A stretch of 64,000 bases of DNA, taken from positions 13,621-77,620 of the forward strand of contig UQBY01000017.1 in assembly GCA_900539375.1 (NCBI GenBank), given 5' to 3'. Position 1 is the stretch's first letter. Each line of letters opens with the position of its first letter. The notes beneath the pieces were generated by a model. The model searched no databases and was not told the DNA's origin. It saw only the letters and a list, made by a program, of their open reading frames with translations. Origin of the DNA: an uncultured Clostridium sp. Lineage in GTDB: Bacteria > Bacillota > Clostridia > Clostridiales > Clostridiaceae. Positions 1 through 8,075 of the stretch are shown piece after piece. Made by a program: the position numbers and the translations under genes.

Positions 1-630
1 CCTCCTTTTGTATCACTAGTAGTTTCAGGCGGACATACTTTTATAGTTCATGTAAAAGATTATGGAAAATATGAGGTTATAGGTCAAACTAGAGATGATG
101 CAGTAGGAGAAGCTTTTGATAAAGTAGCAAGGGCTATAGGTCTTGGATACCCAGGAGGACCTAAAATAGATAAAATATCTAAAGAAGGAAATAAAAATGC
201 AATTGAATTTCCAAAGGCAAAGTTTCATGATGATACATTAGATTTTTCTTTTAGTGGTGTAAAATCAGCTGTATTAAATTATATTAATAAATGTAAAATG
301 AAAGACATAGAAATTAATGTGGCAGATGTAGCAGCATCATTTCAAAAAGCTGTAGTTGATGTACTTAAGGAAAATGTATTTTTAACTTGTGAAAGAAGAA
401 ATATTAATAAAATTGCTATAGCAGGTGGAGTAGCATCAAATTCAACCCTTAGAGAAGAGTTAATGAAAGAAGGAAAGAAAAAGGGGGTAGAAATTCTTTT
501 CCCAGATAGAATATTATGTACTGATAATGCAGCAATGATAGGTTCAGCAGCATATTATGAATTTATAAAAGGCAATATAGCAAAGCTAGATTTAAATGCA
601 AAGCCAAATTTAAGGCTTGGGGAAAGTTAA
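1..630 (+). CDS. tsaD: tRNA N6-threonylcarbamoyladenosine transferase TsaD, 3' part
   Basis: The reading frame is open from base 1, so the 5' end lies outside the window; about 209 C-terminal residues are present. TsaD transfers the threonylcarbamoyl group from TC-AMP to A37 of ANN-decoding tRNAs, working with TsaB and TsaE in the cytoplasm. Seen here: the VVSGGHT segment near the start, the GEAFDKVAR helix, the FSFSGVKSAV segment and the C-terminal IAGGVASN and CTDNAAMIG motifs typical of the Kae1/ASKHA fold. The Sua5-type TC-AMP synthase that makes its substrate is also in this window, at 26.4 kb. The next gene starts 4 bases downstream, implying co-transcription. Identity is confident; only the N-terminal metal-binding HxxxH region is missing, because of the window edge. 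Confidence 0.95.
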   Translation, partial: PPFVSLVVSGGHTFIVHVKDYGKYEVIGQTRDDAVGEAFDKVARAIGLGYPGGPKIDKISKEGNKNAIEFPKAKFHDDTLDFSFSGVKSAVLNYINKCKMKDIEINVADVAASFQKAVVDVLKENVFLTCERRNINKIAIAGGVASNSTLREELMKEGKKKGVEILFPDRILCTDNAAMIGSAAYYEFIKGNIAKLDLNAKPNLRLGES

Positions 631-634
631 GACT

Positions 635-1654
635 ATGAATTTAATACCAGAATCAAATGGATTTAAGAAAGTAAATATGAAAAAAAAGATATCACATGTT
701 GGTTTGCTAAAAAGAATTTCAATGCTAATTGCTGGAATATTCATATTTGGTCTTATTTTTCAAGTGATAACATATTTTATTGGAAATGGGAAACTTAGCT
801 CTAGCCTAGATTATACTAAGGTTAATGGAAATAAAATGGAATATAAATATAAAGGAAGTGGAGATTATACTATTGTTTTTGATGGAGCAATAGGGACTAC
901 TTTATATCAGTGGGACGAAATTTCAGATAGAATTAATAAAGAACTTAATGCAAAAACCTTTGTATATAATAGAAAAGGTTATGGATTTAGTGATATAGCA
1001 ACAGATAGAACCCCTAAAGAACAAGCAATGGATTTAAAGATATTATTAAGAAAGGCTGGAGTATCAGGAAAACTAATACTTGTTGGAGAGGAATATGGTA
1101 GTCTTATTATGACTAATTTTGCAAAAGAATATCCAGATTCAGTATCAGCAATGATATTAATAAATCCTTATTCTGAGGAAGAAGTAAAAACTGAGGAATA
1201 TAAAAAGAAAATAAAAAAATTATATAATAAAAGTAAAATTCAATCTAAAGGAACTTATTTTGGACTTACTATACTTTTAGATAAATTAGATAAAGACATT
1301 ACAATAAAGAATTTTGAAAATAATTTATCAGAAGAAGTTAAAAAAGAATTTGATATACAAAAAAACAGATCAAGTTATAGAAAAGCTATAGAAAGTGAAT
1401 TTAAAAGTTTATATGAATATGACGAAACTTCCCAAGAAAAAGGATTATTATCAGGAAAACCATTATATATAATTGCAAACAATAATGAAAGTAAATCCTT
1501 AACTAAATTAGGAGATGGAGAACTTACTACAGTATATCAAACTGAAATTTCAACAGATTTAATATCTGCATCAGATTCAGAATCTATAATTAATGGACTA
1601 ACTAAAATTTTAAAAGAAAGAAAAAAAATAGACAAGGCACAAGAAAATAAATAA
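635..1654 (+). CDS. membrane-anchored alpha/beta hydrolase-fold protein with Glu at the nucleophile elbow
   Basis: About 339 residues. Start taken at ATG 635 behind GGGGAAAG; an in-frame ATG at 677 is the alternative. A single hydrophobic segment (roughly residues 30-52) after a Lys-rich stretch suggests an N-in membrane anchor with an extracytoplasmic domain. The domain follows the alpha/beta-hydrolase plan: FDGAIGTT where an oxyanion HG motif is expected, then a strand-turn-helix reading LVGEEYGSLI, followed by a YPDSVSAMILINP segment typical of the family. At the elbow, where Gly-X-Ser-X-Gly is normal, the sequence is Gly151-Glu152-Glu153-Tyr154-Gly155, so Ser is replaced by Glu. It could be a non-enzymatic member or use another nucleophile. 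Physiological role unknown. Follows tsaD closely and ends at a strong terminator. Confidence 0.7.
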   Translation: MNLIPESNGFKKVNMKKKISHVGLLKRISMLIAGIFIFGLIFQVITYFIGNGKLSSSLDYTKVNGNKMEYKYKGSGDYTIVFDGAIGTTLYQWDEISDRINKELNAKTFVYNRKGYGFSDIATDRTPKEQAMDLKILLRKAGVSGKLILVGEEYGSLIMTNFAKEYPDSVSAMILINPYSEEEVKTEEYKKKIKKLYNKSKIQSKGTYFGLTILLDKLDKDITIKNFENNLSEEVKKEFDIQKNRSSYRKAIESEFKSLYEYDETSQEKGLLSGKPLYIIANNNESKSLTKLGDGELTTVYQTEISTDLISASDSESIINGLTKILKERKKIDKAQENK

Positions 1655-1668
1655 GAATTAAAAATAAT

Positions 1669-1743
1669 AAAGTTGTTATATAAAGAAAGAACAATATAGA
1701 AAATAGTATTGTTATTGAAAATCTTTATGTAACAACTTTTTTA
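1669..1743 (+). terminator. long rho-independent terminator after the hydrolase gene
   Basis: AAAGTTGTTATATAAAG (1669-1685) pairs with CTTTATGTAACAACTTT (from 1723), with a second inner stem of AACAATA and TATTGTT type between them, followed by a T run. It ends the tsaD-hydrolase unit. Confidence 0.8.
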
Positions 1744-1908
1744 TTATATAGGAAATTATATATACACTATGCTTTTTTTTTATTTAAAGTATTATAATAA
1801 AAAATATATTCAAATTCCTTTTATGCCATATATTTGTCACAAAATGATAATATACTCAAAGTATAGAAAAAGTTAAGAAAAAAATAAATAAAATTGGAGG
1901 TAATAGAA

Positions 1909-3165
1909 ATGAGCGATTTTGAAAATAGAAATGAAGAAAACTTTATTGAGACTTCAACTAGTATAGGAGAAGATGGAAACATAAAGGCAGAAACACCAAA
2001 AAAGAATAAGAAAAAGAGAAAAGGAATGCTTAAAAGAGCAATTTCTAAGGTAGCACTAGTTGTAGTAATGGCATTAGGAGGAGGCATTGTAGGAAGTGGT
2101 CTTACTTATAAAATGCTTTCATCAAATGACAATAAAACTACTAAAACAACTGCTTCAAATCCATCAGCAGTAAATTTTGTTAAAGAGTCTAGCGACTTAA
2201 CAGTTGCAGAAGCTTATAATAAAGTAAAACCAGCAGTTGTAACAATTACTGCATCAGGAAAGGTTTCTTATAGTAGATTTTATAGTCAAGATGTTGAAGG
2301 AATCGGTTCTGGTTTCATAATTAATGAAGATGGAAATGTATTAACTAACTATCATGTAATTGAATTAGCATTTACAGCAAATGGTGGAACAAATAAAGTT
2401 ACAGTAAGTATGAGTGATGGACAAGAAGTTGAAGCTGACATAGTAAACTATGACAAAGACAGAGATATAGCAATGTTAAAACTTGCAGAAGGAACAAAAG
2501 TACCAGGAGTAGCAGAACTTGGTGATTCTGATGCATTATATGTTGGTCAAGAAGTAATAGCTATTGGAACACCTCTTGGAACTAACTTTGCTCAAACTTG
2601 TACAAAAGGTATAGTAAGTGGAGTTAACAGAAGCTTAGATGAATCAACAGATGGAAGTGCAGTACAATCAGAATCAGAATCAAGTTATGAATACATTCAA
2701 ACAGATACAGCTATAAACTCTGGTAACAGTGGTGGACCATTAATAAATAGTGAAGGTCAAGTTATTGGTATTAATACAGCTAAATTATCAAATAGCACAA
2801 GTTCTTCAAATGCTTCAATTGAAGGTATGGGATTTGCAATTCCTATAAATGATGCAAAAGATAGAATAGAATCTTTATCTAAGAAAATATTAACAATAGG
2901 TATAACTGGAGTTTCAATTGATGAGGATAGAGCTAAAGAAAAGAATATTCCTCAAGGTGTTGGAGTAGTTAGTGTAACAGAAGGTTCTGTAGCTGAAAAA
3001 GCTGGACTTAAAGCAAATGATATAATAACTAAATTTGATGGACAAAAAGTTACTTCAGTAGAAGATATTAATAAAATAAAGGAAACTAAAGAAGCTGGAG
3101 ATAAAGTAGAAGTTGTTGTTGATAGATACAATGAAGAAATTAAATTAACTTTAGAGTTTGAATAA
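1909..3165 (+). CDS. htrA: HtrA/DegP-family trypsin-like serine protease with PDZ domain
   Basis: 418 residues. Start is ATG 1909 behind GGAGG with good spacing; an in-frame TTG at 1894 overlaps that site and is rejected. Layout: acidic and Lys-rich cytoplasmic tail, one transmembrane helix at about residues 47-68, an extracytoplasmic protease domain and a C-terminal PDZ domain (about 320-418, with GVGVVSVTEGSVAEKAGLKANDI). The catalytic triad is visible: His in LTNYHVIE, Asp in DKDRDIAML and Ser in GNSGGPL. The family degrades or refolds misfolded envelope proteins. The gene is monocistronic, bounded by strong terminators. No CssRS-type operator could be recognised. Identity confident; which paralogue (HtrA, HtrB or YyxA type) is open. 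Confidence 0.93.
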   Translation: MSDFENRNEENFIETSTSIGEDGNIKAETPKKNKKKRKGMLKRAISKVALVVVMALGGGIVGSGLTYKMLSSNDNKTTKTTASNPSAVNFVKESSDLTVAEAYNKVKPAVVTITASGKVSYSRFYSQDVEGIGSGFIINEDGNVLTNYHVIELAFTANGGTNKVTVSMSDGQEVEADIVNYDKDRDIAMLKLAEGTKVPGVAELGDSDALYVGQEVIAIGTPLGTNFAQTCTKGIVSGVNRSLDESTDGSAVQSESESSYEYIQTDTAINSGNSGGPLINSEGQVIGINTAKLSNSTSSSNASIEGMGFAIPINDAKDRIESLSKKILTIGITGVSIDEDRAKEKNIPQGVGVVSVTEGSVAEKAGLKANDIITKFDGQKVTSVEDINKIKETKEAGDKVEVVVDRYNEEIKLTLEFE

Positions 3166-3173
3166 AGAGTAAT

Positions 3174-3217
3174 AAAAAAATTTCCTGACAAGATACAAGT
3201 CAGGAAATTTTTTTTTA
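3174..3217 (+). terminator. rho-independent terminator of htrA
   Basis: Perfect inverted repeat AAATTTCCTGAC / GTCAGGAAATTT with a 9-base loop followed by a run of T. The A run upstream makes it potentially bidirectional. Confidence 0.92.
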
Positions 3218-3277
3218 GTTCACATTTAAGCTTAAAAGTCATATTTTATAGTATAAAGTACAATGGAGGGAAGAGTT

Positions 3278-3688
3278 ATGAGCGGAAAAGTAGCTGTTTG
3301 TTCAGTATGCCCAAGAGAAAATCAACAGATTGAAGCTGTTATAAAATTACCTGTTGAAAGAAGAGCTGTTATTCATGGAACAGTATTAGATGCAAATGGA
3401 AATCCTGTTGCAGATGCTGTTGTTAAACTTTTACAAGTAGTTGATGGATGTAAATTACCATGCCCATTAACACACACTTTTACTGATCAATATGGTCAAT
3501 TTTTATTAGGACCTTTATGTCCAAATAGAAAGTATATGTTAAAAGTTTATAAAGACAATATCCAAGTTAAATATTTACCACTAAATGTAAACTGCTATGA
3601 TGGAAGTTGCATAGGAGTTAATTCTAATAACTCAAATGGTAATGGAAATTGTCAAGAAAATAAATGCAATTGCGAATGTAATTGTTAG
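3278..3688 (+). CDS. carboxypeptidase regulatory-like (Ig-like) domain protein with Cys-rich tail
   Basis: 136 residues; ATG 3278 lies behind GGAGGGAAG, and the in-frame ATG at 3263 overlaps that ribosome site and is rejected. Residues about 30-110 fit the CarboxypepD_reg-like beta-sandwich: GTVLDANGNPVADAVVKLL, then TFTDQYGQFLLGPLCPNRKYMLKVY. The tail is low-complexity Asn/Gly/Ser followed by Cys-rich KCNCECNC. No classic signal peptide is visible, and the N-terminus has CSVCPRENQQ. Such small Cys-rich proteins in clostridia are sometimes spore-surface proteins, where Cys crosslinks matter, but that is inference. It lies just before a microprotein and the coat kinase/glycosyltransferase cluster, which fits a spore-envelope role. 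Function unknown. Confidence 0.75.
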   Translation: MSGKVAVCSVCPRENQQIEAVIKLPVERRAVIHGTVLDANGNPVADAVVKLLQVVDGCKLPCPLTHTFTDQYGQFLLGPLCPNRKYMLKVYKDNIQVKYLPLNVNCYDGSCIGVNSNNSNGNGNCQENKCNCECNC

Positions 3689-3734
3689 TATTTTTATATA
3701 GAAGGAGTTTTTGCAAAGCTGATAAAAATATCAG

Positions 3735-3757
3735 AAGAGCAAAAGCTCTTTCTATTT
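3735..3757 (+). terminator. rho-independent terminator after the Cys-rich protein
   Basis: AAGAGC-AAAA-GCTCTT hairpin followed by TCTATTTT; short but well placed 46 bases after the stop codon. Confidence 0.65.
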
Positions 3758-3855
3758 TGAAATCTTAATAAAAAAGTAAAATTTGAATACTTATTTTTAA
3801 AGTAAAAAAAGTGCATAATATAAATATAAGATATTATAAATGAGGAGGTAAATAA

Positions 3856-3948
3856 ATGGATATATTAGTAGCATTTGTTATATTAGGAGTAATTGTGTCT
3901 ATAATAGAGATGTTATATAACTTAATAAATGATAAAATAGCATATTAA
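3856..3948 (+). CDS. 30-residue predicted single-pass membrane microprotein
   Basis: ATG at 3856 follows GAGGAGGT with ideal spacing, and the frame runs 30 codons to TAA at 3946-3948. Residues 3-22 are almost entirely hydrophobic (ILVAFVILGVIVSIIEML) and the tail (YNLINDKIAY) is polar, as in bitopic membrane peptides. A CATAATATA sequence at 3814-3822 resembles the -10 element of the mother-cell sigma factors (sigma-E CATACAAT, sigma-K CATAnnnTA), but no convincing matching -35 was found. Flanks are a terminator upstream and the minus-strand glycosyltransferase downstream. I do not recognise a family; it does not resemble SpoVM or CmpA. The strength of the ribosome site is the main evidence for translation. 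Confidence 0.6.
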   Translation: MDILVAFVILGVIVSIIEMLYNLINDKIAY

Positions 3949-3973
3949 AAGCCTTCATAGAAAAAGAAGGCTA
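3946..3973 (-). terminator. terminator of the minus-strand glycosyltransferase
   Basis: AGCCTTC (3950-3956) pairs with GAAGGCT (3966-3972). The T run follows the stem only when read on the minus strand, directly beyond the stop at 3983. It overlaps the stop of the microprotein. Confidence 0.65.
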
Positions 3974-3982
3974 AAAAATTAC

Positions 3983-5107
3983 TTAATTATCATTTAAAAT
4001 TGATAAATAAGCATTATAAGTTAATTTACAAGTTTTTTTCCATGAAAATTTAAGACTTTGCAAATAGCCCTTTTCCCTAAGGTCTTCTTTAAGAGAAGGA
4101 TTTTTCAAAATTTTTATTATAGCATCAGAAAGTTCATCTTTATTAGAGGGATTAATAAGCAAAGCAGAATCTTCTGTTACTTCAGGAATGGAAGTTAAAT
4201 TTGAAGTTATAACAGGAGTTTTACAACACATAGCTTCTAAAAGTGGAAGACCAAAGCCTTCATAGTATGAAGGATAGATAAAGACATCAGCAGCATTATA
4301 AAAGATAGGCAAAAGAGAATCTTTTAAATAGCCAGTAAATATAATATCTTTTTCAAGATTATTATCATAAACTAATTTTTTTAAAGTCTCTCCTTCATCT
4401 TGTAGGGAACCTCCTAAAACTAATTTATAATTATCAGGTAAATCTTTAATTATTTTCTCAAAGGCTAATATTAAATTTCTAACATTTTTTCTAGAGCTAA
4501 ATCCTCCTAAGTAAAGTATAAAGGGAGAATCTATTTTAAATAAATTCTTTATTACATTTTTACAAGATTTTTTATCTAATGGTTTAAAATTTTCATTTGC
4601 AGCAAGTGGTGTAACGTAAATTTTTTCAGAAGGAAAGGTAGGAAAAAATTTTAGAATATCTTTTTTAGAATACTCTGAAACAGTTATTATTCCACTAGAA
4701 GAAGAAATTATTTTAGGCATTTCCTTTAAAAACTTATTTAAGTATCCTTTCCCTACTGTTTCAGGCATTGTATAGGGAATTAGGTCATGTATTGTTGTTA
4801 CTATTTTTGAATCAGAATCTAAAGGGATACCAAGTCCATTTTGAGGAAGATGATAAATAGATAACTTTTTTTCTTTTATCCAATGGGGTATATAAAAATC
4901 TTCATAAAATAAATTATATCTTCCAGAAATATAAGTAAGAGAGGTATTTTTTTTTATAAAACTTTTATCCTCATTTCCTGTCCAAAGTAAATTAAAATTA
5001 TCTTTAAGATTACTATTTATCAAGTTTAAAATAAGATTTTTAGTATATGTTCCAATTCCAGAGCCTCTATATAGGTTAATGCCTCTAGCATCTATTCCTA
5101 TATTCAT
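3983..5107 (-). CDS. GT4-family glycosyltransferase, CotSA-like
   Basis: 374 residues. Start is ATG at 5107, behind GAGGTG; a GTG at 5116 lies inside that site and is rejected. The N-terminus MNIGIDARGINLYRGSGIGTYT is the Gly-rich acceptor/donor cleft loop of GT4 retaining enzymes (GT-B fold). The C-terminal half has LGGFSSRKNVRNLI and the family E-x7-E motif in YEGFGLPLLEAM, which holds the nucleotide sugar. Divergently transcribed from a CotS-type kinase gene at 5227, with 119 bases between starts. A second, clearly paralogous copy (8073-9191) has the same divergent arrangement. In B. subtilis CotSA is a GT4 protein encoded next to cotS, so a spore-coat glycosylation role is likely but inferred. 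Sugar donor and acceptor unknown. Confidence 0.85.
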   Translation of the reverse strand: MNIGIDARGINLYRGSGIGTYTKNLILNLINSNLKDNFNLLWTGNEDKSFIKKNTSLTYISGRYNLFYEDFYIPHWIKEKKLSIYHLPQNGLGIPLDSDSKIVTTIHDLIPYTMPETVGKGYLNKFLKEMPKIISSSSGIITVSEYSKKDILKFFPTFPSEKIYVTPLAANENFKPLDKKSCKNVIKNLFKIDSPFILYLGGFSSRKNVRNLILAFEKIIKDLPDNYKLVLGGSLQDEGETLKKLVYDNNLEKDIIFTGYLKDSLLPIFYNAADVFIYPSYYEGFGLPLLEAMCCKTPVITSNLTSIPEVTEDSALLINPSNKDELSDAIIKILKNPSLKEDLREKGYLQSLKFSWKKTCKLTYNAYLSILNDN

Positions 5108-5173
5108 AGAATTCACCTCGAAAAAATATATATTATAAAATACTATTTTTATTAATAAATTGTGAATGAAATC

Positions 5174-5200
5174 ACTATTAATTTAAGTATATATATAATA
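5174..5200 (+). promoter_or_regulatory. candidate sigma-K-type promoter for the coat kinase operon
   Basis: AC at 5174-5175, a 16-base spacer, then TATATAATA (5192-5200), which differs from the sigma-K -10 consensus CATAnnnTA only in the first base. It sits 27 bases ahead of the first CotS-type gene. In such AT-rich DNA this match alone is modest evidence. Confidence 0.4.
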
Positions 5201-5226
5201 AATAATATTAGTGTTAGGAGAATTTT

Positions 5227-6219
5227 ATGGAAGAAGAAAAAATCATTAATTTAGTCAGGGAGAATTATGGTTTAAGTGTTGATTCTATAGAAAAAGTTAA
5301 AAATTCCTACAAGATAAATTCAGAAAAGAAAAGTTACTTTTTAAAAGTTATAAAATACAAATTTAAGCACTTTAATTTTATAATATCTGCAATAATTCAT
5401 TTACAGAAGAATAACTTTGAAACTATCCCAGAAATATTAAAAACAGTAAATGGAAGAAATTATATAAGAGTTGATACAAATTATGCATATCTTATGCCAT
5501 GGATTCCTTCAAGGGAAGTAAATTATGATAATGTAATTGAGTTAGAGATGGCAACTAAGAAACTTGCAGAACTTCATAAGTGTAGTGAAGGATTTATAAC
5601 AAATCTTCATATGAAACCAAGAGTTGGGTGGTTTACTTGGATAAATGTTTTTGAAACAAGAAAAGATGAAATTTTAGATTTTAAATATAGAATTCAAAAG
5701 AAAAGTAATAAAAGCCAATTTGATAAATTATATTTAAGTTGTTTAAATGAAGAAATAGAAAGGGCTAAAAAAAGTATTAATGTATTAAAAGAATCTAATT
5801 ATTTAGAACTTATGATAAAAGAATATGAAAAAAAGGGTTTTTGTCACCATGATTATGCAAACCATAATGTATTAATTGATAGATATAATAACATTAATAT
5901 TATAGATTTTGATTATTGTATGTTAGATACTCATTTACATGATTTAGCTTCTTTAATGATAAGAGTTATGAAAAATGGAAAATGGGATAAGGAAAAGGCA
6001 GAAGAAATAATAAATAATTATTCAACTATAAACCCTGTAAAAAGTGAAGAGTTATTTATTATGAAGGAATTTATAAGATTTCCTCAAGCCTATTGGCAGC
6101 TTGGAATACAAAAGTATTGGGAAGAACAACCTTGGAAAGAAAGTGTATTTATAGATAAGCTTAAAAAGTATATAGAAGACAGAGAAGATAGGGAGGATTT
6201 CCTAAAAAACTTTATGTAA
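5227..6219 (+). CDS. CotS-family spore coat kinase-like protein (copy 1)
   Basis: 330 residues, ATG behind TTAGGAG. The fold is the aminoglycoside-phosphotransferase/choline-kinase type used by CotS, CotI and YutH of spore coats. Seen: an N-lobe Lys in SYFLKVIKYK, the catalytic loop HHDYANHNVLI (HxDxxxxN pattern) near residue 215 and the metal-binding NIIDFDYC about 15 residues later, so the kinase centre looks intact. The C-terminal tail FPQAYWQLGIQKYW...W is shared by the paralogues at 6971 and 9296. First gene of a plus-strand operon with the next two genes (gaps 5 and 11 bases). Substrate unknown. Family assignment is good; activity is inferred. Confidence 0.85.
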   Translation: MEEEKIINLVRENYGLSVDSIEKVKNSYKINSEKKSYFLKVIKYKFKHFNFIISAIIHLQKNNFETIPEILKTVNGRNYIRVDTNYAYLMPWIPSREVNYDNVIELEMATKKLAELHKCSEGFITNLHMKPRVGWFTWINVFETRKDEILDFKYRIQKKSNKSQFDKLYLSCLNEEIERAKKSINVLKESNYLELMIKEYEKKGFCHHDYANHNVLIDRYNNINIIDFDYCMLDTHLHDLASLMIRVMKNGKWDKEKAEEIINNYSTINPVKSEELFIMKEFIRFPQAYWQLGIQKYWEEQPWKESVFIDKLKKYIEDREDREDFLKNFM

Positions 6220-6224
6220 AAGAG

Positions 6225-6959
6225 GTGGGCAGTATTAATAATTTAACTTTAAAGGAATATTTATTAGAAAATGATATTTTAGTTGGAGATGATTATTTTA
6301 AAGGAATAAAGAATATAAGTGAGAAAAAGGTTATGGAACAGATAATCATAATACAAAATGCTCACAAAATTCTTTCAGGGTATAATTGTTATGGTGTAAC
6401 AAGAATAAATAGCACAATAGGAAAAAGAGTTGAGCATATTAAGGTAATGATTAAAAGGCTTAGAAAAGACTTAGAAAAAAGAGAAAATGTTAAAAATCCT
6501 ATGGATAAATTTATTTTAGTAAATGGAAATAAAATTTTATCTAAAGCAGAAAAAGGAATATATGAACTTAAGAACATTAATTATATAGGTATAATAGAAA
6601 GAAGTATGAAGAAAAATGAAATTACTTTAGGCAGAGCAGATGAAAAAAATTTGAGAGTAACTAGTGAACTTGAAATAGGTACTCTTAAAAATGTTAGCTA
6701 TAATCTTGTAGAAGAAGATATTTATGATTATTTAAAAAGAGTAAAAATAAAAAATAAAAAAATTTCTTTAGAAAAATGTATTGATAAATATATTGAAAGG
6801 TCATGTTTATCAGAAGATAGTAGAGATTATATAGCTATTTTATTAATGATACCTTATGGAACATTAAATATATGGTATAAATATGCTTATGGAAGAAATA
6901 AATATTCATATGAGGAACAGCTTAAAAAGATAAAATTGTTAAGTGATAGTGAATTTTAG
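6225..6959 (+). CDS. probable CotS-family pseudokinase
   Basis: 244 residues if GTG 6225 is used. That codon has only a weak ribosome site, whereas GAGGTGGG followed by ATT at 6234 is an unorthodox alternative. No family is obvious at first sight, but the C-terminal 60 residues follow the CotS kinases next door: Leu-x-x-Glu-Asp/Glu, then a Pro, an aromatic cluster ending in YKYAYG, and a final SYEEQLKK helix. Aligning back from there puts GRADEKNL (136-143) where the kinases have HHDYxxHN, and GTLKNVSY (152-159) where they have VIDFDYC. The catalytic Asp, Asn and metal Asp are thus all lost, and roughly 90 residues of N-lobe are absent. Between two intact kinases in one operon it may be a regulatory or scaffold partner. 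This is inference from eye alignment. Confidence 0.6.
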   Translation: MGSINNLTLKEYLLENDILVGDDYFKGIKNISEKKVMEQIIIIQNAHKILSGYNCYGVTRINSTIGKRVEHIKVMIKRLRKDLEKRENVKNPMDKFILVNGNKILSKAEKGIYELKNINYIGIIERSMKKNEITLGRADEKNLRVTSELEIGTLKNVSYNLVEEDIYDYLKRVKIKNKKISLEKCIDKYIERSCLSEDSRDYIAILLMIPYGTLNIWYKYAYGRNKYSYEEQLKKIKLLSDSEF

Positions 6960-6970
6960 GAAGTGAATTT

Positions 6971-8005
6971 ATGACTAAATTAAGGTATCCAGAAAAAAAA
7001 TATCTTTCAAAATATGATTTAAGTCAGGAATTTTTTGAAAATCTAAATATTAAGGTTTTAGATGTTATACCTTTAAGAAAGGTTTTTATATTAAAAACAG
7101 AAACAGGAAAGAAAATATTAAAAAGATTAGATTGTGATAAAGAAAGAGCAGATTTTATAAATATATGTATAAAAAGTCTTAGAGATAATTTCAATTATAT
7201 GGTAGAGTTTAATACCTTTGAAGATGATAAGGTATATAAAGAATGGAAAAATCAATATTATATACTTATGAATTTAATTCCAGGAAGAGAGGTAACATTT
7301 ACAAATCCTGTAGAATTTAATTTAAGTGGAGAGTTACTTGGAAAATACCATAAAGCATCAAAAGAAGCATTAAAATCTGCAATAGCTTTAGGTATAGATG
7401 AGAGTATGGTTAAAAAGTATGAAAAAGCAATTATAGATATTAAAGAGATAAAAAGATTAGTTAATTCCTATAGATTTAAAGATGAGTTTGATAAAATGTT
7501 TTTGAATTCTGTTGATGAGCATATTATAGAAATGAAAAAAGCTTTAGAATTATTAAGTTTTAGTAGTTATAATTCCTATAGAAAAGATATAAACAACTGT
7601 GTTATATGTCATAATGATTTAGCAGAGCATAATTTTTTAATATCAAATCAAGGTATGTATTTATTAGATTTTGATTATTGCAGTATAGATTTAAAGGTTA
7701 TTGATTTAGCAGATTTAATATTAAAGGGAATAAAAAATGTGGCTTTTAATTTTGAAAAAGCTATTGATTTAATAAAAAGTTATAATTCTATAGAACCATT
7801 AAATACTGAGGATTTTAAACTACTTTATATATTAATTCTTTTCCCAAGAGATTTTTATACTATAGTAAGTGATTATTATCATAAAAATAAAGAATGGGAT
7901 AAAGAGGTTTTTTTAAATAGATTTCAAAATAAACTAGATAATGAGGAGTTTAGAAAAGAATTTTTAAGAAACTATAAAAGAGAATTAAAAGAAAAATTTT
8001 ATTAA
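6971..8005 (+). CDS. CotS-family spore coat kinase-like protein (copy 2)
   Basis: 344 residues; ATG 6971 with a GGAAG site overlapping the previous stop. Same fold as the copies at 5227 and 9296: N-lobe KKILKRLD, linker MNLIPGREVTF (the hinge-like P-x-R-E also seen in copies 1 and 3), catalytic loop CHNDLAEHNFLI and metal site YLLDFDYC. All key residues are present. The C-terminus has FPRDFYTIVSDYYHKNKEW. Third gene of the operon starting at 5227; followed by a bidirectional terminator shared with the minus-strand glycosyltransferase. Function in spore coat assembly is inferred from family and neighbours. Confidence 0.83.
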   Translation: MTKLRYPEKKYLSKYDLSQEFFENLNIKVLDVIPLRKVFILKTETGKKILKRLDCDKERADFINICIKSLRDNFNYMVEFNTFEDDKVYKEWKNQYYILMNLIPGREVTFTNPVEFNLSGELLGKYHKASKEALKSAIALGIDESMVKKYEKAIIDIKEIKRLVNSYRFKDEFDKMFLNSVDEHIIEMKKALELLSFSSYNSYRKDINNCVICHNDLAEHNFLISNQGMYLLDFDYCSIDLKVIDLADLILKGIKNVAFNFEKAIDLIKSYNSIEPLNTEDFKLLYILILFPRDFYTIVSDYYHKNKEWDKEVFLNRFQNKLDNEEFRKEFLRNYKRELKEKFY

Positions 8006-8026
8006 GAGAAAGTTTTATTTCTTTAT

Positions 8027-8075
8027 AAGTGTGAATTATTACTCTAATTGCAAGGTAATAATTCACACTTTCTTA
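8027..8075. terminator. bidirectional terminator between convergent coat genes
   Basis: A perfect 15-base inverted repeat, AAGTGTGAATTATTA (8027-8041) and TAATAATTCACACTT (8056-8070), with a 14-base loop. T-rich flanks occur on both sides, so it serves both the kinase operon and the minus-strand glycosyltransferase ending at 8073. Confidence 0.9.
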
